From contig JAPLEI010000100.1 of the NCBI GenBank assembly GCA_026391195.1, positions 1 through 64,000 on the forward strand: 64,000 bases of DNA. Reading direction: 5' to 3'. The position numbers and the translations under genes are program-made. How positions within the stretch are numbered: position 1 is the stretch's first letter; every line of letters starts with the position of its first letter. This DNA is from Bacteroidota bacterium. Its GTDB lineage: Bacteria; Bacteroidota; Bacteroidia; Chitinophagales; Chitinophagaceae. The notes under the pieces were generated by a model that saw only the letters and a list, made by a program, of their open reading frames with translations, searched no databases and was not told the DNA's origin. This document shows, piece after piece, positions 28,985-39,888 of the stretch.

Positions 28985-30526
28985 ATGCGAAAAGTAAAAT
29001 GCTGTAACATCATGCGAAAACAACATTGGGGGCTGATAATATTTTTACTGCTCTGCTCAATAGTAACCGCCCAATCAAAAACCCGTCCCAATATATTATT
29101 TATTCCGGTAGATGATTTGCGACCTATTATGGGCTGCTACGGCAATCCACTTATTAAAACACCTAATATTGACCGACTTGCAAAAAGCGGTCTGTTATTT
29201 AAGTACGCCTATTGCCAGCAGGCGGTTTGCAATCCTTCCAGAGCCAGCTTGTTATCGGGATTAAGACCTGATAGCTTACAGGTATGGGACTTATATACGC
29301 CCTTTAGATCTATTTCGCCTACCCTGGTTACTTTACCGCAATATTTTAAACGCAATGGATATACTACCATTGGTATAGGAAAAGCCTTTCATAATATTTT
29401 TCCGGATGATAGTTCCTGGACGGAGTCGTTGCATGTAGAAGGGTTTCCCTTTGATCCGGATGCCGTATATACGGATGAACCCAATCTAAGCCTGATTGCA
29501 AAGAAGAAAGAAAGTTTTATCGCCAGAAATATAGACCGAAGAGACCCTTATGGCATTTGGTATATCAAGGCCAACTCCATGGAGAAAGGCAGTGGTTCAG
29601 ACGATAGCTATTACGACGGAGCGCAAACAACCCTGGCAATTGAAAAATTAAAACTGCTGAAAACTGCTGCCAAACCGTTTTTTTTATCCGTAGGCTATTA
29701 TAAGCCCCACCTGCCTTTCAACGCTCCCGAAAAATACTGGAACCTATATCAAGAAGCAGAAATGCCCATTGCAAAAAACGGATTCCCCCCACTGAATGCG
29801 CCTGCTTTTGCGCTCAGCGGCGACGAAGAATTGCGGAATTACGACGACCAGCACGATTTACCTAAGCCATCCGAAAACCCCCTGGAAAAAAAGAGACAGC
29901 AACAACTGGTTCACGGATATTATGCCAGTATATCTTATCTGGATGCGCAAATAGGAAGACTGCTGGATGCTTTAGATGAACTTGAACTGAGCAACAACAC
30001 CATCATTGTATTATGGGGCGACCATGGATGGAAATTAGGAGAACACAATAGCTGGGCCAAACAAACCAACTACGAAATAGATACCCGGGTTCCACTGATT
30101 GTAAGCGGTAAAAACGTGCAAGCGCAGAATCAAACTTCGAATGCATTGGTAGAGTTGGTAGATATTTATCCAAGCTTATGTGAAATAGCAGGATTGCCTA
30201 TCCCCAACTACTTGCAAGGCAAAAGCTTTTACCCACTAACCAAAAACCCTTCCCTCCCTTGGAAAAAAGCCGCATACAGTCAATTTTTAATGGGGCATTT
30301 TATAAAAAAGGATATAGGCCTAAACGACAAGATGGGCTATGCAATCAGAACCCAAAACTTTCGGTATGTAGAATGGTATACCTGGAAAAATGGTAAGCGC
30401 GAAAACCTGATTGCACAGGAATTGTATGACGAAATAAACGATCCGGATGAAAACAACAATATTGCAGGAATGAACAAATACAAAAAATTAATTACGCAGC
30501 TATCGCAACAGTTACTGCTTAAATAA
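28985..30526 (+). CDS. Sulfatase, iduronate-2-sulfatase-like (S1 family)
   Basis: Signal peptide; 'RPNILFIPVDDLRPIMGCYG'; CNPSR sulfatase motif; 'WGDHGWKLGEHNSW'. Confidence 0.95.
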   Translation: MRKVKCCNIMRKQHWGLIIFLLLCSIVTAQSKTRPNILFIPVDDLRPIMGCYGNPLIKTPNIDRLAKSGLLFKYAYCQQAVCNPSRASLLSGLRPDSLQVWDLYTPFRSISPTLVTLPQYFKRNGYTTIGIGKAFHNIFPDDSSWTESLHVEGFPFDPDAVYTDEPNLSLIAKKKESFIARNIDRRDPYGIWYIKANSMEKGSGSDDSYYDGAQTTLAIEKLKLLKTAAKPFFLSVGYYKPHLPFNAPEKYWNLYQEAEMPIAKNGFPPLNAPAFALSGDEELRNYDDQHDLPKPSENPLEKKRQQQLVHGYYASISYLDAQIGRLLDALDELELSNNTIIVLWGDHGWKLGEHNSWAKQTNYEIDTRVPLIVSGKNVQAQNQTSNALVELVDIYPSLCEIAGLPIPNYLQGKSFYPLTKNPSLPWKKAAYSQFLMGHFIKKDIGLNDKMGYAIRTQNFRYVEWYTWKNGKRENLIAQELYDEINDPDENNNIAGMNKYKKLITQLSQQLLLK

Positions 30527-30579
30527 TTATTCATTCGCCAACTGTATCGGCTATCCAATAAGCACCCCCGCAAATCCTG

Positions 30580-32913
30580 TTACTTTTTGAGCGTAAACTC
30601 AGTTGCCTGCACATCTCGGCTGTTACCGCCTACCATTACTGAAAATTCTCCTGGCTCGGAACCATATTTCATATCAGCATTCCAGAAAGCCAACATGCTC
30701 TCCGTGATTGTAAAAACTACTTCTTTACTTTCACCGGCTTTTAAAGCAACTTTCTGAAAGGCTTTTAATTCTTTTCCAGGAGGGGTAATGCTGCGTACTT
30801 TATCCTGTATATAAAATTGTACCACTTCACGTGCATCATATTTTCCAGCATTGGTTACCCGAATTTTTACAGTAAGCGAGCCCTTATTGGTTAAGGTGGT
30901 TCCACTCAGTACCGGCTTCCCATATTCGATGGTGCTGTAGTTAAGTCCAAACCCGAAAGGGAAAAGTGGCTCATTGGGAATATCCAGGTATTTACTGCTG
31001 AACTTATTATCTGGACTTTGGGGGCGACCGGTATTTTTTTGTGAGTAGTAAACGGGGATTTGACCTACTGCTACCGGAAAGCTCATGGTGAGTTTGCCAG
31101 ATGGATTTACTTTTCCGAACAATACATCTGCTATCGCATAGCCGGCTTCTATTCCGGGATGCCATACTTGTAGAATGGCAGCGGCTCCTTCGGTTAGTCC
31201 GGTTAGTACCAGCGGACGACCACTCATATTAACTACTACTACCGGTTTGCCGATTGCATACAAGGCTTTTAATAATTTTTGTTGAGATGGTGGTAAAGTA
31301 ATATCAGCGCGACTGGCAGCTTCGCCACTCATTTCAGATGCCTCGCCTACTACTACTACCACTTTGTCGGAAGCCCTTGCTAATTGTAGGGCTTCCTCTA
31401 ACATAACCTCGGGAGTACGGGCATCTATTTCTGCACGCATGCCAAATACATTGGCACGGGCAGCCAATGCAGGGTCGTCGGTTATATTTGCCCCTTTTGC
31501 ATATTGAATGGTAACGCCAGTTCCTGCTACCTGCTTCATGCCTTCTAATACAGGAATTGATAATTGCGGATCACCGCTTACAGCCCAGGTACCGAGCATA
31601 TTACTTTTATCATTGGCCAGCGGACCAATCAGTGCAATGCTTCCTTTAGCGGCCAGTGGCAAGGCTTGTTGATTGTTTTTCAATAACACAAAACTCTGGG
31701 TAGCCACTTCTCTCGCAAAAGCACGGTTCTCTGCACTTAAAATTGTCGCTTTGGCTCGGGCCGCATCCATGGTTTTATAGGGCTGGTCGAATAAACCCAG
31801 CTTATATTTTGCTACCAGAATATTGCGGCAGGCAGCATCAATTTGCGCTTGGGTTACTTTTTTCTCTTTCAGTGATTGTGAGAGGGTATTTAATAATCCT
31901 TCGGCAACCATATCCATATCCAGACCTGCATTCAGTGCCTGTGCAGATACTTCCTGCAGATTACCCGAGCCATGGTTAATCATTTCGCTGAGTGATGTAT
32001 AATCGCTCACTACAAATCCGTTAAACTTCCATTGTTTGCGCAAGAGGTCGGTTAATAACCAGCGATTACCAGTAGCAGGAACCCCATCAATATCATTGAA
32101 AGAACTCATTACCGAAGCAACTCCAGCATCTACTGCCGCTTTATAAGGAGGCAGGTATTCGTTGTACATACGATTGCGGCTCATGTCTACCGAATTATAA
32201 TCCCGGCCAGCTTCCGCAGCACCATATAAAGCAAAGTGCTTAACACAGGCCATTAATGTATTATTGGCCGCCAGTGAATTCCCCTGATATCCTTTTACCA
32301 TGGCAGCAGCAATTTGTGATCCTAAAAAAGGGTCTTCTCCCGAACCTTCGGCTACCCTGCCCCATCTGGGATCACGGGCTATATCTACCATAGGAGAGAA
32401 AGTCCAGTTCAATCCATCCGCCGAAGCCTCATTGGCAGCCATCATGGCCGAGCGACGAATCAGTGCCGTATCCCAGCTACAACTCATCGCCAGTGGAATG
32501 GGAAAAGTAGTTTTATATCCATGTATCACATCCGAACCAAAAAATAACGGAATTTTCAATCTAGATTCTTTCATTACAATGTCTTGCGCTTTCCGGATAT
32601 TTTCATAGCCGATTACACCAAACATGCCGCCCACTTTACCTTCTCGTAATTTTTTTTCTACATCCGTACTTACTACAGATCCCGTGGGAATTCCTGAACC
32701 GGGGGTTATCAAATTCAGCTGACCTAGTTTTTCTTCCAGCGTCATTTGTTTCATCAGCCCATCAATAAAACTATTCATCCGAGATTCGGAAGTTTGCGCA
32801 ACACCCCAGAGGGCAATAAAGGTAGACAATAGCAGTAAGGCGATTTTTTTCATGGGTGCAATTTGATTAGTCAACTTGTATAATGGGGGAAGGTATGGAT
32901 ATTCCATTTTCAT
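30580..32913 (-). CDS. bglX: GH3 beta-glucosidase, BglX-like; likely start near 32853
   Basis: 'VSDYTSLSEMINHG', 'VASVMSSFNDIDGVPATGNRWLLTDLLR', FN3-like C-terminus; signal peptide at the internal Met MKKIALLLL. Confidence 0.95.
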   Translation of the reverse strand: MKMEYPYLPPLYKLTNQIAPMKKIALLLLSTFIALWGVAQTSESRMNSFIDGLMKQMTLEEKLGQLNLITPGSGIPTGSVVSTDVEKKLREGKVGGMFGVIGYENIRKAQDIVMKESRLKIPLFFGSDVIHGYKTTFPIPLAMSCSWDTALIRRSAMMAANEASADGLNWTFSPMVDIARDPRWGRVAEGSGEDPFLGSQIAAAMVKGYQGNSLAANNTLMACVKHFALYGAAEAGRDYNSVDMSRNRMYNEYLPPYKAAVDAGVASVMSSFNDIDGVPATGNRWLLTDLLRKQWKFNGFVVSDYTSLSEMINHGSGNLQEVSAQALNAGLDMDMVAEGLLNTLSQSLKEKKVTQAQIDAACRNILVAKYKLGLFDQPYKTMDAARAKATILSAENRAFAREVATQSFVLLKNNQQALPLAAKGSIALIGPLANDKSNMLGTWAVSGDPQLSIPVLEGMKQVAGTGVTIQYAKGANITDDPALAARANVFGMRAEIDARTPEVMLEEALQLARASDKVVVVVGEASEMSGEAASRADITLPPSQQKLLKALYAIGKPVVVVNMSGRPLVLTGLTEGAAAILQVWHPGIEAGYAIADVLFGKVNPSGKLTMSFPVAVGQIPVYYSQKNTGRPQSPDNKFSSKYLDIPNEPLFPFGFGLNYSTIEYGKPVLSGTTLTNKGSLTVKIRVTNAGKYDAREVVQFYIQDKVRSITPPGKELKAFQKVALKAGESKEVVFTITESMLAFWNADMKYGSEPGEFSVMVGGNSRDVQATEFTLKK

Positions 32914-34681
32914 TCAATGCTTCTATTCGGTAATAGTAAGTTTTTTTACTGTCCATCCCCTTATAATAATATTCATTGGCACCATATACCATCACACATT
33001 GATAGAGTTGATCGGGAGCAGTACCAAAATAAATATTATAGGCATAAGCGGCATCATTGGGCGCCCATTTTAACCAGGCACTGCGCTTGTCTTTTTCCGT
33101 TCTCAATACCACAAAGTCTTTTACAGCAGCCGGCACCGCGCCCTTCCCTTTTCCAAAAACCCGCAATCCGCTGATGGCAAAATTACCTGAAGGCAGGTGT
33201 TTATTCTCGAGGCGGATATACCGTGCCTGAATGGGCTGAGGCAGTTCAATATAGTCGTGGGGTATATCCTGCTGATTATTCGATTTGTCAATCATCAGTT
33301 TCCATTGTTTGCCATCGGCTGAATAGCTAACCAGGTATTGATGATATTCCCCGATGGTTTTGCCCAAAAACTGTGCATCCTGATCGGCATAGTTGATTTG
33401 TAAAGCACGTACTTCCAACACCGCACCTAAATCGGTTTGTATCCATTCACCTGGGTTGCCTGTTGCGGCAGACCAGTAAGTTTTAATGCTTTCATCTACT
33501 GCATAGTTGGGCTGATAATTGCCGGCTACAGAAGATACGGTTACCGGTTTCTGATAATTCAGTAACATCCATCCGGTGAACCCTTTTCCAGGTGCATTTT
33601 TACCGGGCAGGTAATGAGGATAATCACCAAAAGCCGTATTACAATACATCACATCTTTTTTATCAAAGCCGGCGGGCCAGATACCGAGGCGCCGTTCGAA
33701 ATTATTTTTTACAGAAATAGCAATGGTAGATACATGCCACCAGTTTTTTTCATTATCCTGAAATGTAGCACCATGCCCTGCCCCGCGGGCAAATCCACCA
33801 GCTTTCATGCTGAGGGGGTCGGATTGATTTTGAAAAAAGTTCAAAGGCCCATCTCCTACGGCTACCCCATCGGCATATCCGCTGAATTCTGTTCCGGGTG
33901 CGGCATATTGAAAATAGTATTTGCCGTTGTGTTTGGTCATCCAGGCGCCTTCGATAAACCCATCCAAAAAAGTATCGTCCATATATTCTCCAAAGCGATG
34001 CCAACCATAGCGCCAGCTTTCTAAAAAGAACAGCTCTTTGCGGGTACCAATGGGTTGCAGGGTTTTTCTATTTAATTCGATGCCATACAAGGGAAATCGA
34101 TTACTGCTTCCGTTATATAGATACAATCTGCCATCATCGTCTGTAAAAAATGCCGGATCCCAGCCACCAATTTCAAAAGAATCTACAAGGGGCTTCCATT
34201 GATCGTGCAATGGATCTGTACTCATCCAGATGGTAAAATTTTTGGCGTAGTTTGAGCCCATCACCAGCATGGTATCGCCAATAATGCCAACTGCGGGTGC
34301 ACATAATTCGTCGTATACCTGATTCCAGGGGCGCAGAAAGCGGCGGGAAATAAAATGCCAACTGCTCATATCATTACTCCACCAATAGCCCCATTGATTG
34401 GTACTAAATAAATAGTAAGTGCCCTTATAATTTACAATTACCGGATCAGCCGTTGCTCGGTGTTTTCCCCAGGTAGAGAAATTAGGAATGGGGGTATACC
34501 CATAATCTAGGTTAATGGGATTGCAATAGGTAGTGGGTTGGGTATAGCTGGTAAGCGAAATCAGTACCCATAAAAATATGCCGAAAAACTTTTTCATACA
34601 CGCAGGTGTTAGGGCAAGCCGTTTTTCGGAATGGTAAACAAACCTCGCTAAAGGATGCCCTACTAAAAGTATTGAAAACAT
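32867..34681 (-). CDS. GH43-like glycosidase with F5/8 type C (CBM32-like) and FN3-like C-terminal domains; start probably internal (MKKFFGIFLW)
   Basis: 'ATADPVIVNYKGTYYLFSTNQWGYWWSNDMSSW', 'GWDPAFFTDDDGRLYLYNGSS'; discoidin-like 'AVDESIKTYWSAATGNPGEWIQTDLG'. Confidence 0.85.
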   Translation of the reverse strand: MFSILLVGHPLARFVYHSEKRLALTPACMKKFFGIFLWVLISLTSYTQPTTYCNPINLDYGYTPIPNFSTWGKHRATADPVIVNYKGTYYLFSTNQWGYWWSNDMSSWHFISRRFLRPWNQVYDELCAPAVGIIGDTMLVMGSNYAKNFTIWMSTDPLHDQWKPLVDSFEIGGWDPAFFTDDDGRLYLYNGSSNRFPLYGIELNRKTLQPIGTRKELFFLESWRYGWHRFGEYMDDTFLDGFIEGAWMTKHNGKYYFQYAAPGTEFSGYADGVAVGDGPLNFFQNQSDPLSMKAGGFARGAGHGATFQDNEKNWWHVSTIAISVKNNFERRLGIWPAGFDKKDVMYCNTAFGDYPHYLPGKNAPGKGFTGWMLLNYQKPVTVSSVAGNYQPNYAVDESIKTYWSAATGNPGEWIQTDLGAVLEVRALQINYADQDAQFLGKTIGEYHQYLVSYSADGKQWKLMIDKSNNQQDIPHDYIELPQPIQARYIRLENKHLPSGNFAISGLRVFGKGKGAVPAAVKDFVVLRTEKDKRSAWLKWAPNDAAYAYNIYFGTAPDQLYQCVMVYGANEYYYKGMDSKKTYYYRIEALNENGISIPSPIIQVD

Positions 34682-34708
34682 TCAAACTGTACAATACTAC
34701 CGAAGGAA

Positions 34709-35971
34709 TTATCGGTTAATAGGTATTACCTCAATTTTTTTATACTGCTTCAATCTGGCGATGGGTACTTTATAGTCGAGAGCCAGAACGCCTGTTAAAA
34801 CACCTCCCTGTGAAGGAATCACCAGGGTTTGACTGTAGGAATAATACTTGATCCGGTCGAGTGGGGTTTTTCTGAGTTCACTCATATACATGTAGGGAGC
34901 ATAATTATTTACCTCATACTTTCGGTAACGGTTACTCAGGGTTTCTATGGGCGTAAATGAGGATGATCCAATTTGATCGGTAGAACCCGTCATGCGAACG
35001 TTAAATCGTTTATTCATGTTTAACACGGCCGTTTGGCCAAATAAGTTATAGAAGAAGTCGCGGGGATTGTTGCGCAGGTAAAACGTATTTTTAGCAGTAC
35101 GATTAGGAAACATATTATTGCCGGTATGCCAGCCAGCGTAATATCTTTTAATATCCTCTTCGGAAAATACAGAAACTTCATACACTTCTTTTCCCATTTT
35201 TTTATAGGTAGCCGCTTCACTGGGCGTCATAGTGATTCCTTTAAAAGTGGTAATGATTTCCTGATACACGATTTTAAAATTATCGTTCGAATACACTTCT
35301 ACGGTAAGGGGAAGTATAAACTCATCTGTAGCTACCCATTCCCTGTCGGCAGTGTACTTGCTATAGGGATTGAGTTTGGGCTCATCGGATATGATTTTAT
35401 AATCAAAAGCCCGATTGAGAATTGCAGCTACTTTATCTGAAAGCGCGGATAAAGCAACCTTTTCTCCGCTTTCATTTCTCTCTTGCCGGCCAAATTCACT
35501 GGCAATAGCCGATCCCTGTATTTCGGTTCCTATGCCATTATTTTTACAAAAAGTCATTACTTCTTTAACCGAAACATGTGCCCGGATAGTAATGGATTTA
35601 CCATTAAATGGTTTTACCGGTTCTACTTTTGTAATGGTGCCGGCTGCTATTTCAGCAATCTTATCAGAAACCAGTCGATCGTTTACCACTTCGGTTTCTT
35701 GGGTAACAAAAGAACCGATGGTACTTACGATTGCTTTTACTTCTGCATTCATCCGAGCTTCTTCTTCGGTTTTTCCATATCCGGTTACTTCTACTACATT
35801 GCTTTTTGAAGCAGAACCGGTTGTTGACTGACTGCCTTGTTTTGCAGAGGTACAGGATAACAAACAAATTAGTATACAAACAATACTTACTGCTCCATTA
35901 TTGCGGAGCCCTTTGAAACGAATCATATAGAAATAATTGGATGATAAATGAATGGGGGAATATATAAACAC
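34709..35971 (-). CDS. LPP20/FlgT-N-like lipoprotein
   Basis: Lipobox LLSC; 'VEVTGYGKTEEEARMNAEVKAIVSTIGSFV...'. Confidence 0.55.
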   Translation of the reverse strand: MFIYSPIHLSSNYFYMIRFKGLRNNGAVSIVCILICLLSCTSAKQGSQSTTGSASKSNVVEVTGYGKTEEEARMNAEVKAIVSTIGSFVTQETEVVNDRLVSDKIAEIAAGTITKVEPVKPFNGKSITIRAHVSVKEVMTFCKNNGIGTEIQGSAIASEFGRQERNESGEKVALSALSDKVAAILNRAFDYKIISDEPKLNPYSKYTADREWVATDEFILPLTVEVYSNDNFKIVYQEIITTFKGITMTPSEAATYKKMGKEVYEVSVFSEEDIKRYYAGWHTGNNMFPNRTAKNTFYLRNNPRDFFYNLFGQTAVLNMNKRFNVRMTGSTDQIGSSSFTPIETLSNRYRKYEVNNYAPYMYMSELRKTPLDRIKYYSYSQTLVIPSQGGVLTGVLALDYKVPIARLKQYKKIEVIPINR

Positions 35972-36240
35972 AACTTTTTTCGGGTCAAATCACCGAAAAT
36001 AAGGGTTAGAATAAACTGAGGGAAAAGAGTAGTTGTAATCTGGTAAAAAGAATGCTGGTATAGCGTATATACAGATAGAATGCCCTGCCGAATTTGCATA
36101 GGATGGATAATTGGAGGGCTAAATTATAGAAAAAACAACTGCAAAGAATATAATAGGCAAGCGAGATGATCTACAAATGAATATAAAAATGAATCTTTGT
36201 AGATATAAAAATTACCAATCACAAAAGTAATTTTATTTAT

Positions 36241-37356
36241 ATGTCGGGAAGTCGTATTAGAAAAGAGCCGGTTTGCCTCAATTGTGGTCAGGATGTGCAG
36301 GGGAGATTCTGCACCGTATGTGGCCAGGAAAATATTGAGCCGAGGGAAAATTTTCGCAGTTTATTAACGCATTTTATTAAGGATTTCACTCATTTCGACG
36401 GAAAATTCTTTCATACCATTCGGGTATTGCTCTTTCAGCCGGGGGAGTTATCAAAAGCATATATCAATGGAAAAAGGGCTTCCTATCTGCATCCTATTCG
36501 GATGTATCTGTTTATTTCCTTTGCTTTTTTCCTTATCATTTATCTAACCGAAAAGGTTTCATCTACAGAGGTTCCTGCTTCGCAAACTCCTTCCATAGAT
36601 TCGGTTACTACGGTTCTTACGAAACAAATTGTCGCCTTACAAAAAAAACAGCAGCCCAATGATTCGGGTATAGGAGATTTTGTAATTCGAGAGAAAATTC
36701 TTCAATTAGAAAAAAGAAAATGGCAACTGAAAGCAGATTCATCTCAGATAACAGAAATATGGAAAAATCTGAATGACAGTTCATTGGTTTTCGATAGCAA
36801 AGACAGTAATTTAGTAAGTGCTGAGTGGTACGAATTACAACAGCGCCAGTTGCCTCCGGAAAAAAGAGATAGCGGGGTAGAGCATTGGATAAAGAAAAAA
36901 ATTGCCAGGGCAAACGGAAAGTTCAATAGTAGTTCAGAGCTGATAAGCCTACTAAGTGAGAAATTCCCGGCACAGCTTCCTAAGTTGCTGTTTATTTCAT
37001 TGCCCTTGGTTGCATTATTGCTGGCGGGCTTATATTTTAGGCGTAAACAATGGGGGTATGCAGATCATGCCATACTTACCCTGCATCTGTTTAGTGCCAC
37101 TTTTCTTCTTTTAGCAATACAACTCATTCTCTCGCTGGTATTCACCATGCTTCACTGGAATCTGATTAATCGGATACTTGGTATAGGATTTGGCATCCTA
37201 TTACCTTTCTTTTATTATAGCAGCCTACGAAATTTCTACGCACAATCAATTAGAAAAACTATCTGGAAAACTTTCCTGCTTTTACTTGGAAGTACGTTTA
37301 TTTTGGTGATTATTTTCAGCATGTCGGTTTTACTAGCTTTATTGAGTCTTCACTAG
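36241..37356 (+). CDS. DUF3667-like membrane protein with N-terminal zinc ribbon
   Basis: CLNCGQ...CTVCGQ; 'HFDGKFFHTIRVLLFQPGELSKAYINGKRASYLHPIRMYLFISF'; TM helices at C-terminus. Confidence 0.85.
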   Translation: MSGSRIRKEPVCLNCGQDVQGRFCTVCGQENIEPRENFRSLLTHFIKDFTHFDGKFFHTIRVLLFQPGELSKAYINGKRASYLHPIRMYLFISFAFFLIIYLTEKVSSTEVPASQTPSIDSVTTVLTKQIVALQKKQQPNDSGIGDFVIREKILQLEKRKWQLKADSSQITEIWKNLNDSSLVFDSKDSNLVSAEWYELQQRQLPPEKRDSGVEHWIKKKIARANGKFNSSSELISLLSEKFPAQLPKLLFISLPLVALLLAGLYFRRKQWGYADHAILTLHLFSATFLLLAIQLILSLVFTMLHWNLINRILGIGFGILLPFFYYSSLRNFYAQSIRKTIWKTFLLLLGSTFILVIIFSMSVLLALLSLH

Positions 37357-37407
37357 TCTGCTAATTTCTGCAAGGTTCTGTCAGTAATAAATTACATCAG
37401 TAAGTTC

Positions 37408-37436
37408 AAAAAAAACAGGCGACCATGGCCGCCTGT
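37408..37436 (-). terminator. Intrinsic terminator downstream of the DUF4397 gene
   Basis: Minus-strand ACAGGCGGCCATGGTCGCCTGT followed by TTTTTTT. Confidence 0.75.
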
Positions 37437-37462
37437 ATGAATTGAATTAACTGGTAATTGAA

Positions 37463-38206
37463 TTAGTAGTTCACAAAAGAACTTAAAAACCGCGCAGTAG
37501 AAACGCGATGGATGCCCCGATAAATCAGGGTATAGCTGCGTTTTTCTGTTCCCAGAAAGCCGTTCAACTGGGCCAATACGTTAGAAGTTCCTGCTTCGCG
37601 CACTTGCAAAGTATCACTAAGCCGAGAAGGGAAAGCAATAAAACTGCCTATGGATGTAGGCGACACATTGGTAAATACATTTCCCATTCGCTTGAAGGAA
37701 TAGATATCTACGTTAGGCATTGCAACGGTTGAATACGCAAAATGTGCAAAGCGAATACGGCAGGAAGTGTCTTCCGGAATGGTGATCGTAGTAGCGACTG
37801 TTCTTTGCTTTACAGCAGTGATTGTATCAAAAGTGAAGATGGTATAATTTTTCCCATACTCCAATACATTATCAAAGCTAATCGGCAACTGAGTAGTTGT
37901 TTTTAGTGTGTCACGAACCTGAAATACGCGCTGGCCCATGGGAACTACAAATCCGTAACCCACTGCAGGAAAAACACTCCCGGCACTAAGTGCGGATCCA
38001 TTTTGAGGCACTCCATCCACAAAAACATAGTTTCGGGCGGCGCCTACTGTAGCGATATATACCTGCACAACGCCACTTTGATCGGTTATATTTCGGTCTT
38101 GCGTTGTTTTTTCGTCGAAGCTCTTTTCACAGGATGACAATAAGAGTCCTGTAAAAAATACAGTTCCTATACCAAGGATATGTTTCAAATTAACTTTCAT
38201 ATACAT
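37463..38206 (-). CDS. DUF4397-like lipoprotein
   Basis: Lipobox LSSC; 'CRIRFAHFAYSTVAMPNVDIY' typical of DUF4397. Confidence 0.7.
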   Translation of the reverse strand: MYMKVNLKHILGIGTVFFTGLLLSSCEKSFDEKTTQDRNITDQSGVVQVYIATVGAARNYVFVDGVPQNGSALSAGSVFPAVGYGFVVPMGQRVFQVRDTLKTTTQLPISFDNVLEYGKNYTIFTFDTITAVKQRTVATTITIPEDTSCRIRFAHFAYSTVAMPNVDIYSFKRMGNVFTNVSPTSIGSFIAFPSRLSDTLQVREAGTSNVLAQLNGFLGTEKRSYTLIYRGIHRVSTARFLSSFVNY

Positions 38207-38217
38207 AGTTTAAATTG

Positions 38218-39888
38218 TTAGGGTAGAGAAAACCATTGCTCTTTCGTGTGATAATCTAATGCCAATCCACCAACGCCATTCAGTGCATCTATGTTATAGA
38301 GGTATTCTGAATTATAGCGTGGACGAGCACGATACACCCATTTATTGGCATTGTTGGTGAATAAATCGATACCTGAGGGAGGAGTGAAGCCGGCATATAC
38401 TTGTTGCCCTGTTACGGGATCCAAATCAGTATAGTGATAGCGCCGAATATCTACCCAGGTTTCCTGTAATCCCCAGCCATACATGGCTATATATTTTTGC
38501 AACATAATATGTGAACGAGTAAGACTACCAACTGCAGGTACCACAGCCGGATTGGCCAAATAGGCGGCCCTGCCGGCAGGAGTAATCTGAAGAGCAACTG
38601 GAACACTAGTATGATAATCAGCTGTGTTTATTAACATATCGAAGTTGGCATTGATTCCGTCGATGTACGACTGCCTGGCTTGAGCAGCAAAAGCAGCTCC
38701 CTTTCTAAGAAATGCCTCAGCCTTCATAAAATGATTTTCAGCTGCCGTTAAAATCGGGAATGGAGCACCGTTGCGAAAGATATATCGGGAAGTTGCATCT
38801 GTTCCGGGAGCAGCGGTGGAAGCAAACGTGCCTCCCCAAAAATTCTGGGGTTGATCATTGAGCGCCAAACCGTCTGTGCCTTTATTTGGCCGTATACCGC
38901 GGTAAGTGCCATTAGTGTTTTCTCTCAATAAATAGGAGGTACGCGGATCAACAACCCCGGTAAACATGGTACTCAACCCCTGCATCAGGTCTACTACAAA
39001 TCTTGATTGGCGTAAGGCACCTACGTTGCTTCGGAATGGACCATAGAAATTATAGGTTCCTGAAAGTCCGGAAGCCTGAAATTTTGCCGTAGCATCATCT
39101 TTGGTAAGATTAATTCCCAGATTAGCATATGCAATAACAGAATCAGGCTGGTAAGTACTCTTATTGGTTAAATGATTGAAACTGCGTGCCATAACCGAAT
39201 AAACAAATTTCTTCCATTTATCGCGATCGCCATTATAAAAATAAGCATCCCCTATGGCCAGATTAGTTTGGCTCACATTATCTCCACTTTGATTGAGGAA
39301 GGTAAGTGCCAGACTAGCCTGTCTGCGGCATTCATCATACATCTCTTGCTGGGTATCATATTTAAAAACCAGTAAATTGGCATCAAATGCTTGTTTCTGT
39401 ATGGCTTCTCCATATGTAGTGGTTAAAGTAAGCCAACTCCAGGCCAATAGGGCATGCCCTACGCCAACATAATCCCATTTCTTTTCTTCCGTACCCCACT
39501 CAATCATACGTTGCAGGTTTTGGCCCATTCCATAATAATGCATAGCCCAAATAGAACCCAGCACATCACTGGCTCCAGTAGCACCCCCCATCTGATCGTA
39601 TTGATTTCCAGTAGAATTGGTTCCCCAATTCTGTATATAACGGCCAATGTATAAACCATCATTGGCTACCCCATAGGCACTTCCCTGTGCAGAGGAATTT
39701 CCTACTAAGGTTCCAATAATACCCGGTAAAAGAGTCTCCACCGGAACCCGTACACTGGCATTGGGATTTTTATAGGCCTCATCGATTTTTTTGCTGCAGG
39801 AGGGGGCACACAAGATGAGTGTGACAAAGAACAACAGCGGCAGTAATTTATGTAAATATTTCATAATCTTTTTTTTGACTTTTATCAA
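38218..39888 (-). CDS. SusD/RagB-like lipoprotein (SusD-like_2 type); likely start 39864
   Basis: Lipobox APSCSKKIDEAYKNPNAS; 'LTAAENHFMKAEAFLRKG', 'QKYIAMYGWGLQETWVDIRRYHYTDL'. Confidence 0.9.
   Translation of the reverse strand: MIKVKKKIMKYLHKLLPLLFFVTLILCAPSCSKKIDEAYKNPNASVRVPVETLLPGIIGTLVGNSSAQGSAYGVANDGLYIGRYIQNWGTNSTGNQYDQMGGATGASDVLGSIWAMHYYGMGQNLQRMIEWGTEEKKWDYVGVGHALLAWSWLTLTTTYGEAIQKQAFDANLLVFKYDTQQEMYDECRRQASLALTFLNQSGDNVSQTNLAIGDAYFYNGDRDKWKKFVYSVMARSFNHLTNKSTYQPDSVIAYANLGINLTKDDATAKFQASGLSGTYNFYGPFRSNVGALRQSRFVVDLMQGLSTMFTGVVDPRTSYLLRENTNGTYRGIRPNKGTDGLALNDQPQNFWGGTFASTAAPGTDATSRYIFRNGAPFPILTAAENHFMKAEAFLRKGAAFAAQARQSYIDGINANFDMLINTADYHTSVPVALQITPAGRAAYLANPAVVPAVGSLTRSHIMLQKYIAMYGWGLQETWVDIRRYHYTDLDPVTGQQVYAGFTPPSGIDLFTNNANKWVYRARPRYNSEYLYNIDALNGVGGLALDYHTKEQWFSLP

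Noticed and set aside
32867-32913. Apparent overlap of the GH3 and GH43-like genes
   Set aside because: Disappears when the GH3 start is placed at the Met preceding its signal peptide (about 32853).
33614-34024. 136-aa plus-strand ORF inside the GH43-like gene
   Set aside because: Antisense to a recognisable glycosidase; no independent support.
35415-35831. 138-aa plus-strand ORF opposite the LPP20-like gene
   Set aside because: Antisense shadow ORF; several other spurious frames overlap the same interval.
39885-39888. 4-bp SusC stop / SusD start overlap
   Set aside because: SusD signal peptide starts at the internal MKYLHKLL (39864), leaving a normal short gap.
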